Shown here one piece after another: positions 1 to 11,755 of a stretch of DNA of 64,000 nucleotides. The position numbers were made by a program, and so were the translations under genes. Below the pieces are notes generated by a model. The model saw only the letters and a program-made list of their open reading frames with translations, was not told where the DNA came from and searched no databases. How positions within the stretch are numbered: the stretch's first letter is position 1; every line of letters starts with the position of its first letter. Location of the stretch: positions 1 through 64,000 of the forward strand of contig JAYMTJ010000037.1 in assembly GCA_036897525.1 (NCBI GenBank). Direction: 5' to 3'. This DNA comes from Pelargonium x hortorum. Its lineage: Eukaryota; Streptophyta; Magnoliopsida; Geraniales; Geraniaceae.

Positions 1-3000
1 TACTTACAAGTCATAAATAGAATCATAAATATAACTGCTCACTTTACACTACTAAGGAACTGAACTGCTTTGGGAAGAGAAATTTCTTTTAAATGCTAAT
101 TGATTTACCACTTAGGCAACACTTCTATTTTCAGCTATATAAGAGAATAACCACTCTGACTTTTCTCGGTTTTACTACGACGGGGTATTAGTTAAAGGTA
201 CTAAAAAATAACTATATCTAAAAGCGTAGAAATTACAATAAATAAAGAGGTTTTCAATTAGACAAAGCTAATGACCATTTTACTGCCAAAAAGAAAGGAC
301 TAAACTAAAAAGGAGCTCTTTATGAATTGCAGTGTTATTCGTTTAAAGGAGGGTCCCCTTATTAATGGAAAGCTTTCCCGACTCGGCGGGGAATTTTACA
401 AATACAAAAGAGAAAATGAAAGAGTAAGGCTTATGTCTTTTATATTACTAAATTAGACGGAAAGCTGATTTATTCTATATAATTCCATAGACGGCTTGCT
501 TTTAGAGTTACAAGAGAGGCCTATCTCTAGCTAACAGAACTGGGAGAACCCTGATATCAAAAGTCATACTAATACTAAAGTTTTTGTTTGGTACAAGCCT
601 ATTATACCGGGTTTTGGGTTAGTTAAACCAATAAAACCAAGCGTGTACTATCTATCTCTGACTTCAATAAATAGCAAGCTAAAAATAGAAGAAATGAAAT
701 CGCTGGATCTAAGTTCTTTAATTAGAAACACTTTTTTTTCGTAAAACAGTGCTATTGACAGCGATTGCTCAATAAATTTATATTAGAAGTAACTCTTTAA
801 CAAAGTTTTATATTATAAAGCAGGTTGTGTATAATAAAGGGTAGACTTTCGTATTCAATCAAGAAACTAAGTACTGGGAATACCCAGGAATGTTATACTT
901 CGTGTTATAGGGCCCTCTTACTGATATATAAAAAAATTTTTAACTGATAGGGGCGTTACTGCCATTTTTGTAGCAGAGCTTTGTGCCTTAGCTGTTGGAT
1001 AAGGTAGAAACTCTAATCTTGTGAAGAATAAATTTCTAACAAATTAGAAGTTTTTGGGGATAGGATAAGATAACGCGAATGCTTGGAAGTAGTATATAAT
1101 ATAAATAGAAAGGAATTTTTAAGAGTCTGCAGTCAAAATAGGTATAAAAATGCAATAATGAGGTATTCCGTATTTAAGTTTAAGTAATAGTATCACTCCC
1201 GGATCCTTGAAAAGGGCGGGTTTCCGATTTCGTTTTAGAGTACTTCTAAAATTTAATATTTCAGATAAGAGCATGCTGTGGGTACCTTTAGAAAGTTCTT
1301 CTTAATATAAGGTTTGTGCAACAGCGACACGGCACCTCTTAAAAGAAACCTTACCACATAGGATTCCCCAGGATAGGATGTCAAGATAGAAAAGAAAGAA
1401 ATACCTTTAAAATAAAAGTCATAAAAAATTCTTAATATAGAGTAACGCCTTTAATTTGAAAGTCACAAGCCCTTTTGTGCTAAATTCAGGAGTACGTTCT
1501 AAGTAAAGTTGGCTTTACGGTAAAGTCGTAATACATCCAACTATATCAATTTTTTATAAGCTACTAATTTAAAGTTTGAACCAATAACATTTATAAAAAG
1601 GGCTCCTTACTCTATCATTCGTGAGATACTGACTTACTTGCTAAATGCTCTGTCATATAGATTATACTCGTAATTGACCGGACAAAAACCGTTTCATAAT
1701 TAAGAAACTTATCGCAAATTGTAGTAAGAACTTTATAAAATATATAAATAACAAAGATACAAAAATGGGTGCGCACAGGGGCCTTTTCTCTAAGAGAGAC
1801 TGATACAGGTTCAGACAAGTTTTTAATTGCTGCACTCTACTACTGGATTATTTTAGTATTAAGTTATTGTCTGATATGAAACGAGGATTCCCCATTTAAA
1901 GGTGCTCTGATACCATACAAAGTACAAATAGAATATTATATAGAAAAAAAATTCCCCGGCTCCTAAAGTAAAGATTTGCACCAGGTATCGGAAATTCTCT
2001 GACTGATAGATATAAAAGTGCTCCCTAAGATTTTATTGACGAAGTTTGTCAACGGTGACTAAACGCTTTAATTCTCTATACCTAACCAAAATTTGTTTAG
2101 CGTATTGTCGTTAACGAAAGTTTTATTTGTTCGGACCCGTCTCTTCAGATTTTTTTTTACAAAGTAAGCAAGATATGGAAATCCCCGAGCTTCTCTTTAA
2201 TTATGGGATACAAACAAAGTTTAGGTCTAAAGAATACGAGGTCCTGTGGAAAATTGCCTTATATCTTATATGGAACATATGAGTATGACTGAAGCTTATC
2301 TAAGGAGGGATCCTTCTTAGGGTTTTCCAGTATTTGAGTCTTGGGTGCTTTAAAAGGAAAGGTTTCCGGTATAAGTTTTTATAAGTGATAATTATTTCTT
2401 GGTTTTTTTCCAGTTAAGAGTAAGACTTTCTCGAAGGTAATTGTAATTTGCCAGGTTAGTAAAGTTTTGCTCAACTTGAAAAGAGTCTCTAGCATTTTCG
2501 GGTGTTTAGGGAAAGTTTGTTTACACTGTTGTGCTGTAATATTCCAAGTTAACAAAAGAAAAGGGTAAGTAAAGCTACTTAAGAAATCTACAGATTTTTA
2601 TTATCTAACTTTCATAGTTGCAACATACTTAACTCAGGTCACAACAAAATATACTATATAAATAAGTGGGTGGCCTAGCCAGGAACACTTTTCATTTAAT
2701 TTCCTCAAAGAAACTTTTCCTTCCAATGAGTCAAAAAGCTCTCTAGCATCTGAGAATACGTTTATACTACTCCTGTTACCTTCTTAGCACGAATTACCAG
2801 TTACAGGGCGCTTAATATGAGTCTTTTTTTTATTTATAAAATTCTTTGGTTAGCTAAACCTGCAACCACAATGGGGCCTCTTTCTTTTAATTTCAGATTT
2901 AGAATTCTATACAAAGTCATTCCTTTACAAGGGGGTTGCCAAAAAAAGTTTTCTGTTACCCACGGTTAACAAAGCAAAGCCGTAATATTTTTTTTAGATA

Positions 3001-3175
3001 TCTCAACAATCATAATGGCAAAAGTACAACTTCATAAAGCAGCCCTAACGGGTAATTTAATCAAGATTCTCGTGGAGCACAAGGCTTGTGGGGTACCCGC
3101 TAGATCCGTTATTGAAGGATTCCTTTTATTACTCAGTTACAACAAACCCTCAAGGACAGTCATATATTGTTTCTT
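1..3175. other. gene-free DNA, 1-3.2 kb
   Basis: I see no gene. Stop codons are dense in all frames and the longest open frame is 67 codons with no recognisable product. Short G/C clusters dot an AT-rich background: CTGGG-AATA-CCCAG at 874-887, GGATTCCC at 1361 and 1885, and GGGTACCC at 3091-3098. No promoter, terminator or mobile element could be recognised. Confidence 0.6.
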
Positions 3176-3248
3176 TAGCGGAGGCAGGATTTGAACCTAC
3201 GTTTTGAGATCATGAGCCTCATGAGTTTACCAACTACTCTACTCCGCG
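3176..3248 (-). tRNA. trnfM: initiator tRNA-Met (CAU)
   Basis: This is a 73-nt cloverleaf read on the minus strand. The acceptor is CGCGGAG with CTCCGCT: six pairs, plus an unpaired C1-U72 at the end, the position left unpaired in bacterial-type initiators. The D stem GAGT/ACTC is perfect around a 9-nt loop with GG. The anticodon stem is TGAGG/TCTCA with loop CTCATGA (anticodon CAT). The variable loop is 4 nt (AAAC). The T stem GTAGG/CCTGC closes TTCAAAT. The discriminator is A and no CCA is encoded. From memory, the D arm and the G after the anticodon match the native plant mitochondrial initiator rather than the plastid one. Oddities: U72, a short variable loop, and G31-U39 in place of a G-C pair where initiators usually have three. 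It could be functional or in early decay. Confidence 0.85.
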
Positions 3249-3264
3249 ATAATAATCCGTCAAA

Positions 3265-3278
3265 AAAGTATATACTTT
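3265..3278. repeat. 14-bp palindrome upstream of trnfM
   Basis: AAAGTAT followed directly by its reverse complement ATACTTT. It begins 17 bp upstream of the tRNA-Met 5' end. By chance about eight perfect 14-bp palindromes would be expected in the whole window, so its closeness to one of the two real genes is suggestive only. I see no recognised promoter. Confidence 0.5.
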
Positions 3279-6200
3279 CAAAACTGGGATTGCTAACTAA
3301 AACATCGCTTTCTATCTAAATGATTATCAAGAGTTACTTTGTTCCGCAAAATGAAGTAAGGAGGTTTCCTATCCTCACCTCCGCCCGAGAAATTTAGGTT
3401 TTTTGTGTTATGCAACCTTCCCGGATCTAACAAGCATATCCATTTAGTAAACTCGTATCAGGTAATCTTAGATACTTATATAACTTACTGTGAAAAGCGA
3501 TTAGAACCAGCCGCTCTTGTAATTAGACTTTGATTTACCGAATGCTAATGCTAAAGCTGCTAAGTAGTAAAATAACTCCCAACAACCTAGGAAGCTCCTT
3601 CAGTTTCATCAAAGAGCATGAGTCAAAGCTCAGTCAGGGTTTATTCAAAAAGTCTTTATCTATTATCTAAGTGATTTTTTTTGTTACATGTTTTGAAAAG
3701 GGTAAAAGCTTTTCTGTACTATATAACAACAGAAGCCACAAAGTTAAATAACAGCCCTAGAACTGGAATTTACTGACTTTTTTTACAAAAGCACTAGCTT
3801 GTAATTCATAATGGGGTTCCGCTAAAGTGTTTCCTTTATAAAAAACAAAACCAAAAAATTTGATTGGTAAGGACTTAATAAGAATAAAACAAACCGAGAC
3901 CTTTTAGTGCAACTCTTCTATAAAAGCTACATGCGCACCTCCGATTACAGTTAGAGTGACCTATCTTGGATATATAAAATCAATACCTGAAAACCTTGTT
4001 ATACCCTACTTAGATAGCGGCAAATCAAACACCCATTTCATTTAAGAAAGCCCTCCGCGGCCTTATGTTACAAGGGAAAGCCTCCACTCTTTTTCAACAT
4101 TTTGCTATAAGGTATGCCCTTTATTTTAGAGGTAAAAATTTCAAAAAAGTACTGTTAGTCTTCTATAAAAGAAAAGCGTATACAAATTTCTTGTCTTGTA
4201 GAATAAGAGAACTCCGGAGTTCTTGGTTAAGTAAGTCAACAAAAAAGATACCAGTATTACTGTAGAGCTATGTACCCTGGAATTACTTAATAGAATAGAG
4301 CTAAATAGATAAAAGGGATCCGGATTTTCCAGAGCTAAGGGTCAATTTTATAAAGACTGAATGATAATCGAACTAAGGTCCACCAGATTTGAGTGTTTGT
4401 ATTACAGAAAGGAAGAACTTATTATTAATAAGCGATAATGTATGTAAGATGTACGAAGGCTGAATAGAATCCTTAAGATAAGCGCCCAGCCAGGAAAATA
4501 TAGGGCTTTAGATATTGGATATTGATAGAGAAGTGGGCAATTGTAAATTGGTTCGGGAAGCTGGAATTGAAGCTGGGAAAGAAAGAACCCAGTTTGAGAA
4601 CATACCCAGCCAACGCTGTCAAAGGTAGGTGTATCTAAAGGTTGTCAATGACTGTGACAGCTCGAACCTGTCTACTTTCGGCGCAGTGACACTCTTGAAA
4701 CCAACTCATTCAGGTCTAATGCTTATGCGGGTACTTCTATTTTGTTTACTGATTCTGTAAACTTTTATTCTAACCAATTCCTTCAAAGCCGAGTCAAACC
4801 GTATTTTAGTTTTGAGTTCTCCTCTATACTCCCAAGGCTAAGTTCTTGATTTCCTAACCTTAGGACCCTTCCCAACTCTTACTCATACTCCAATCTAAAA
4901 CCCTCCTTTTATAACTCTTCCTTTATAGAACATTAATAATCAATTACCTCGCTTGTCTCTTAGTCTGGGATTCCAGTCTCATTTAGAATTAGAATGCGAG
5001 CCAAGCTAGGAGTTTCTTTGCCTTGAGTTGTTTACCCTGGATAAAGTGGCAGTAAGTTTTGACCTTTGCTAAGATATAGATTTAAGTTACCCCTAACTTT
5101 ACTTAAAGCGTACTTCCCGGACGGATTTAATTGAATTCAAAATATAGGAAATTGGATGTTTTCTTAGCTTGAGGGAAGACCCTTGCTAGTAGCTCTATCT
5201 TATCCAAGCTCTTTTGTACTCTTTGTTAATGCTTTACCAAGGAAACTTCTTTCCGGGATTTTATTTACTTGACTTCAGTTCTCAATTGTACTCATTGGAT
5301 AAACATATTCTAGTCTAACTTGTCTAAGAGGAAACTTTCCGAGTGCTCATAATTCTTAATCTTATAAAGGAGTTCCTGTTTGTTTTAAGTTTATGATTAA
5401 GCTGATATATCTAGCAGTTAATCCTAACTCTTTAATGGAAAGGAATGTCTTGTATTCTAGATTGCTGGTAATGGATTCTAAGAAAAGGTATACCTTGTTT
5501 AGTTCTATTCCTAACTAGTCCGAGTCTTAATGGAAAACTGTAATGGAATAACAGATTCTGGTTAAAGCTGTCTAGCATCTAGGCTAGGAAAGAGTTTATA
5601 GAGTATCCTGTTAGAAAGGTTATAGTAGCTCTAGCAGGGTATTAAAGATTTTGAGTATGAAGTGTCAAGTTGGAGAAGTTATTCCAGTTTTTTCCGTTAA
5701 AGTCAAAAAGAATTTCAGTAATGAAGTCAAATTGAAGACTGCTATTTGTAACAGTTTTCTATTTCTATTGGAATTGGAGCTCTTTAAAATCTACCTATTA
5801 AAAAGAGCTTATTAATAGCATATCTGTCAGGAAATTCCAATCAAAATAAGCACGTAGCTTGTTACTTTTGGTTAATCACAATATCAGATCGGAGTAAGTA
5901 GTCTAAGGCTTTCAGATAAAATAGGAGGGTTAGGTTACTCTTTCAATTTATCCAATAAAAAAAGCATAATAAAATAGAATATAATAAATAATACTGACAT
6001 TATAGTTGATACAGGGAGGGAATCCCTAGTGGGAAGCAACACACAGCAAACACTAAATGATACATACAGTATTGGGGTACTCCTACCTAAACTTACCGCA
6101 AAAAGTATTATACTGTCGAGTGCTGTACTATAAATGAAACTTACTATAGCCTCTTAAGCTTTTATTTTAAGTAGAAGACAGGGCTACACTACACTAAAAT

Positions 6201-9200
6201 TCTCTAAAAAACCCTTTCTAAAAAAAAGGAACAAAAAGCGTAGTTACTGAAGCATTACATAAATTTATATAAGCCAGAAAAAAAGACGAATCTTTAGGCG
6301 TCTCCGCATATTCATTTGAGTTAAAACTCTGCTTATTTTTATTTTAGGAAGAAAAGCTCCTAAATTTCTAGTTTGTGTAATTGTTAATTCGTAGGTTAAG
6401 ACCCCTTTTTTTAAGCGAGTAGTTTAGTATATAGGATATATTGTGTGATGTTATATAACTAAATATTCATTGAAAAGAAAGTTTATAGATAGGGTAGCAA
6501 ATAAATAAGGTATTACTAGCGAGCTATATGATGAGTTTAGCCCTTTTGGTATAGAAAGATTTGTTTAAAGTAGTATCCCAGTATAGTATTAGAAAAATTT
6601 GAAGGATACGGTGAACCTCGAAAAAATTTTCTAATTAAACTGCAGCTTTGTAGATTTATAAAAATCTTATCTAATTTTAGTCAAGTTAAAGTAAATCTTC
6701 ATGTGAAAACTAAAAAAAAATGGATTGTGAATATTTAGTCTTAACTACAAACCAGGTCGTAGAGTAAAACAAAGGAATAACATCTAATATTCATTCTGCT
6801 TAGTATGAAGATTGGAATACTACAAGTTGAGGGGATTCAGTAACTTAGAATCCTCAAAAGCAAATGAAGTGCCTACCTAAATTCCTAGTTGACTAGATAG
6901 AACAGACGTAAAATGTGCCTTTTATGAGGTTTAGTAGGCTGTTTGGTTATTATTGAGAAAGTAGTTTTCCTATTTTACTAATTTGCCTTTATATAGTAGG
7001 TGTCTATAAGCCGGCTATCCTAATAGAACAAATCCGGAATATCTAAACTTGTAAGTAAACGTTTAAAATATAGACTCTTAATTAATTGGGAGCTCGTTAA
7101 AAAAAGGGAACTTTGAGGGTACTATAAAGCTATTTATTAACTCTTTGTGGGGTTCCTGTGATATACCTTATAATTACCCTAATAAACAATTCTTTTGTTT
7201 GTTGATTGAGACACAGAAGAAAGAATTTTTCATCATTAGGAATCCCTGTAGTATTTCCTGTAGTATAAGAAATCGTAAAATCTAAATCATATACCTTATA
7301 AGTTCCGCTACCAAGCCAAGCCAAGTAAGATAAAGCACAAACAAAGTCTTCAACTCGGATTTAGTATTATAGATAAATGCGTTACCTCTCCTCAACAATT
7401 AAAAACTTGATATACAGAAAAGTCTCCGGGATAACTTCAGGAATACCTTCATAGGAAAAGCACCCTTAAAAAGGGCGTTCACATTCAGGACACTACATTC
7501 TACTTCCATAAATTGAAAATCATTTCTTATAAAATTCTAACTATAATTGTACGTAACAGACTCAAAACTGTATAGGGTTATTTAAAAAACAAAGTTTTAC
7601 TACTAACTACTAAAGGTTAAACTCCGTATTAGGAATCCCATAAGTTACCTTACAGCTTTCCTCCTTTTTGTATTTAGTACGGTACCGTCCAATATTTGTA
7701 GGAATACACGGGGAATAGTATCCCCTTCCATCTTGCATAGCTAGGTAGGAGCTTTTAAGTAAGTTTTACCTGGATATTGGCGTAGGTATTGAGAGCCCCG
7801 GTGGAAAAAGACGCTGAGGAATTAAGGAACTAGGATAAAGGTTACAAGATCCGTTAAAATACGAAATGCCTAGGTAGACTGATACTCGTTTGAAAGAAAA
7901 TGACAAATTAAAAGGTACTTTTCAGCATGAGTTCCCTCTTTCTTAAGGTATTCAAGTGCTTATAATAGTTAATATTATAATTATATAAACAGCTCTTCTT
8001 AAAAAAAGCCGAGGTATAAATAATATACAGGGCATTCTCCACATAGTATAAAGTTAAGGCTTTACTTATGCGGTATGTAGATTAAAGAAAGGCTATGGCC
8101 TACGGGTAGAACTCAAAATCACATTGATACTAGGATGTAATAATAATAATAATTACGTCAAAGAGGCATAGAAATTCACAAGCAAAACCTAAATTGCTCA
8201 AAAGGAGAATACTAATCTATAATGAAGAAATCCCTTGTAGCTGACGGCTTTCTTGTAACTACTATATTACTCCACTACCAAGAGAAGTTGACCAGAAAAA
8301 GAATATCTTCCTTTTCCTAGAGCTCGTATTTCCAAGCAGATGTTAGCTAAATTCAGTAGATGTCAAAATGTTTTTTGAGATCGACTTCTTCCCTTGGGTA
8401 ATTTAGGGGGTTATTCCTTTTAAAAGACTAAAACGAGGTTCTTCGAGTCGTTCTTTATTTAACGCTTTTCAGGATTTGGGGACGTAGAGCCCTAGCCCTT
8501 CCCATGAGTGACTCTAGTTTAATCGCGTTCTAACAAAAAATTCTTATAGTCCAGTCCTAAGGGTTTCTGCTTTTATTAGCGAACCAGAACACTTATGTGT
8601 TTTCAGGAACAATCTATCTTCAAATAAGAAAAAAGGAAAGTGTAGCGAGTAAAATATGAAAAAGCTCTTAAAAGAATCCCAACAAAGCGGAAAGCTTGCC
8701 TGAAAACTTTGACACACGTATAGGTAGTATAATAAATAACCCGTTATTTGAGAATGTAGTAGAGCTTACACTTGGTAATAGGGACTCCCAGAAGAAGACG
8801 CTAATGATAATATATATAATTGCATTATAAGAGGAAGTGGACTAAGGATGGGATATCCCTTCAAAAGGTACCTAAATGAATTTTACGAGTGGCTCTAAGT
8901 TCTCATGGGCTTTTGATCCGGACTTTCACTATATACTAGAATTCGTTTTTACTAGTACCTACTATAACTACGGGGACTCCAAGACAAAAAATAGATTCAA
9001 GCGCCAAAGAGCTTCTCCTTACTCAAAAAATATAGGCTTTTACGTGGAAGACTTGAGGGGCTCCAGAAAATCCTGATAATAAACTAGATTTAAGAAAATG
9101 TTTTTGTACATTTCAACAGCTTTAATAAAAATTCGAAATTATTCGATCTAAAAGGGTTTAGTTTAACCTTGTCCTAACCACTATACAAAGAGGATATATC

Positions 9201-10413
9201 CCGCTTAATATTAGTCAAGGTACAGGATATTGAGCCAAGGCCTCCCCATAAACGGAGCACACACTACAACACTTGATTTTGCTTAGAATTGGGGCTCGAG
9301 CTTAAGCTAATTATATCTTATCTTAATAAAGGGCATGCTGGCTTGTATTTTAACGTAAGGAAATGCTTTTAGAATGTACGGGTTTTGTTATTGCTCATTA
9401 ATTGATATGGATTTGGCTTTCAAGTTTTGAGAGTTAAGATTAAGAATTTAAGGAATTCAAAGCAAGGCTAAATTAATTTGTATTTTTGTTAAGTTGAAGT
9501 TTGTTTCTTGATGCTGGGGTCTTATAGTGTAAGGTGTTATATCTAGAATAGACTATTGTTCCCTAACCACCTATTTATCAATCCTCTTAATTATAAGGTA
9601 CAGGGAATAAAGAGGAATGCACAATAGATTTGTAACAATCTCAAGTATATATTTATTACATTAACTAAGTAATAATAAATAAGAGTATATAACTTATAAT
9701 GACTCCTATTAGTTACAATAACAACTACTGAATAAGACTACAAGCAACACTAGCTACATAGATAGGCCTCCAACAAAGAACCCCTATTTTCTCCCATCCA
9801 TTAGGTAAGTCTCTGTCTCCTAGGCTCTTATCTCTAAGTCCTAACATAATATCTTCTACTTTTCTAGGGCATAAAAGAAGTATATACTAACAACAGGGAC
9901 CCTTATAAAGATAAAGGCTTTCCCAATTCTCGCAAACGTAACGTAACCAAACTGGAGGTAAGGGCTACACTACTTTTGAGATACCCTGAAAATAATAAAG
10001 TTAATACTAAATTGGGCTAATAAGGATATTAAACAAAATTTTTTAGGTAGATCTGTTCCTTAACCTTAAGTAGTAAATTAAATGTTATATATAATAAGAT
10101 TATCCCAAATCAGGGGTTAGATAAGTATTCTTTTAGGATGGATAGGCTGGACTTGCAGAGGTTTTTTGATTTACCTACTTTGCATAACCCGGTGTAGGTA
10201 TCTCCCGTTTTGGGGAGAGTGACACAAAAGAAATTAAGGTTAGCTTGTATCTCCAATTGGGGACTAGGAAGGAAGGCTTTTACTAGGCACTTTATTTCAT
10301 TTAGAGGAGCTCCTCTATCTACTGAGTACTAATGAATTTCGAAAAAAAGGGACGCTTTTTTTTCTATTTCTACGCGAATACTCCCGATGTTATCACCAGT
10401 ATTTTAACCCTCA
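3279..10413. other. gene-free DNA, 3.3-10.4 kb
   Basis: I see no gene; all open frames are under 67 codons. A purine-leaning stretch (about 4300-4640) is followed by a pyrimidine-leaning stretch (about 4740-4990). At 9330-9550 the plus strand is rich in G and T, then turns C-richer after 9550. GGGAATCC occurs at 6018, and a TAA run lies near 8132-8155. The hairpin-like stretch around 4650-4700 has a weak T-arm look and was not called. Confidence 0.6.
10302..10317. repeat. 16-bp palindrome with AGGAGCTCCT core
   Basis: A perfect palindrome, TAGAGGAG followed by CTCCTCTA. The inner ten bases, AGGAGCTCCT (10305-10314), recur exactly at 29394, 50029 and 63472, and nine of the ten recur at 11501. 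Confidence 0.7.
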
Positions 10414-10492
10414 AAGACAATAGATCTTGATTGGTTGGTAGAACTTAGAAGAAATGGCTTCTCTTTGGTCGGTTCGAATCCGATTAGTCTTA
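10414..10492 (+). tRNA. tRNA-like cloverleaf, aberrant anticodon loop
   Basis: All four arms can be drawn. The acceptor AAGACAA/TAGTCTT has 6 of 7 pairs. The D stem GATC/GAAC (3 of 4) encloses a long 14-nt loop that contains GGTTGG. The anticodon stem AGAAG/CTTCT is perfect. The variable loop is CTTTG. The T stem GTCGG/CCGAT, with one G-U, closes TTCGAAT. The anticodon loop is only six bases (AAATGG) and has no T in the position before an anticodon, so no standard amino acid can be assigned. The T arm is closest, from memory, to plastid tRNA-Thr, but that is weak. It is either a degenerating tRNA that kept its fold or a structural tRNA-like element, for example an RNA-processing signal. It sits 75 bp from another tRNA-like stretch. 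Confidence 0.45.
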
Positions 10493-10566
10493 GTTAGCAG
10501 TATATCCGCAGGACTGGGTCAATTAGTTTCTTTTCTTAGTTTCATTTGGATAGAGTTATTGTTCGA

Positions 10567-10635
10567 TTTATATCTTTACTTGGTTAAAACAACTTGATTT
10601 TCATGGAAGGTCGTAGGTTCAAATCCCATATAAAC
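10567..10635 (+). pseudogene. tRNA-Met-like relic
   Basis: A tRNA-derived stretch in the right order: TTTATAT/ATATAAA can pair as an acceptor, TTTA/TAAA around CTTGGT can form a D arm, then TTTTCAT, then GTCGTAGGTTCAAATCC as the T arm. The TTTTCAT loop and the sequence from GTC onward resemble elongator tRNA-Met(CAU). The anticodon stem holds only three pairs and the T stem two or three. The acceptor overlaps the T stem by two bases, so the molecule would not fold normally. The amino-acid identity is a guess. Confidence 0.35.
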
Positions 10636-11736
10636 AAGCTCTTTGAGGTTATGAAATCACTCTATAGTTGAGGAGGAGTCTTGTGCCAGCTCTTACTTTC
10701 CTAATATAAGTGACTTGTATATTGAATCTATACCTCCAATATAGAGAGCTTTTTCCTGTACTTGAAAGCTAGGACTATAGCAAATGAAGTCAATTACAAA
10801 GCTGTCCTTGGAAGGCTGCTCATTGACAGGAGGGAATCTAGGCCAGCCAAGTCTAGGGTACTATCAACCAAGATAGTCTAATTTTGGGACTAAAAAAGGG
10901 TTTTGATATAGCAACAAATTAATAATAAGCGGGCCCCGGAATCGCAGCATTACAGAAGGTTACAAAGACTCCGCCCTTGTTTGAACCATTGACATAAAAT
11001 GTATTCGAGTCTGAGTTTTTTCTTATATAAATAGAATAAGCTGCGTACCTCGACCAATCTATAACTCTTGAATAGTAGATCGATAAGGCGAAATAATGGA
11101 AAAGGTGATTTGTGTAAAAGCAGAATGCATTAGTAAATGATAAAAACGGGAATCCCTTTCGATCGAATCTGGATCAACGAAATAAATAAGTTAAAAAAGA
11201 GAAAAACGGACTGTCCTTCTTGGAAACCAATAGCTTATAGTAATAGTAGAATACTTCTTTATTTTATATACTTCATATCTAATATAAAAAAAAAAATGGC
11301 ATATAGGAGTGCGGGTACTTTTACTCAGGTTCAAAAGTTAAGAGTTAGGTTTATATGTTATCTACAAAGGAACCCAACCCAATACTAAAGAAGAGGTCTT
11401 GTAGTATCTTTCCAAAAGCTTTCTATCTGGATATTTGATACTCAATATTTGAATATTTACGTACTTCAGAGGTAAATATAGATACACCCTCCCTCTAGGT
11501 GGAGCTCCTCAGACTAGAGTTTACACCTTGTTGGGTTTTATTTCTTTCCTTTATTTCTCTTGTTTTGCTTATTAGCAACCCTTGTATTTAGAGTTACGGA
11601 AATCCAACTAAGATACACAAAAGAGCCTCTACACAACCTATTTATCCAAAGTACATATAAGGCAGAGCGCCTCCCCTTAGGCAAGGGTCTAACCGGAAAT
11701 TAAACCCACCCATAGGGGAACAAGCAACTAACCCAA

Positions 11737-11755
11737 CTCTGAACTTTGTTCAGAG
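11737..11755. repeat. 8-bp stem hairpin
   Basis: CTCTGAAC-TTT-GTTCAGAG: a perfect eight-pair stem with a three-base loop inside a locally C-rich stretch. The right arm and loop recur as a 14-base match at 48344-48357. No T tract follows to make a bacterial-type terminator. Confidence 0.6.

Noticed and set aside
4650-4700. Minus-strand GACAG-GTTCGAG-CTGTC hairpin that looks like a T arm
   Set aside because: The loop is out of register with a true T loop and no other tRNA arm can be drawn.
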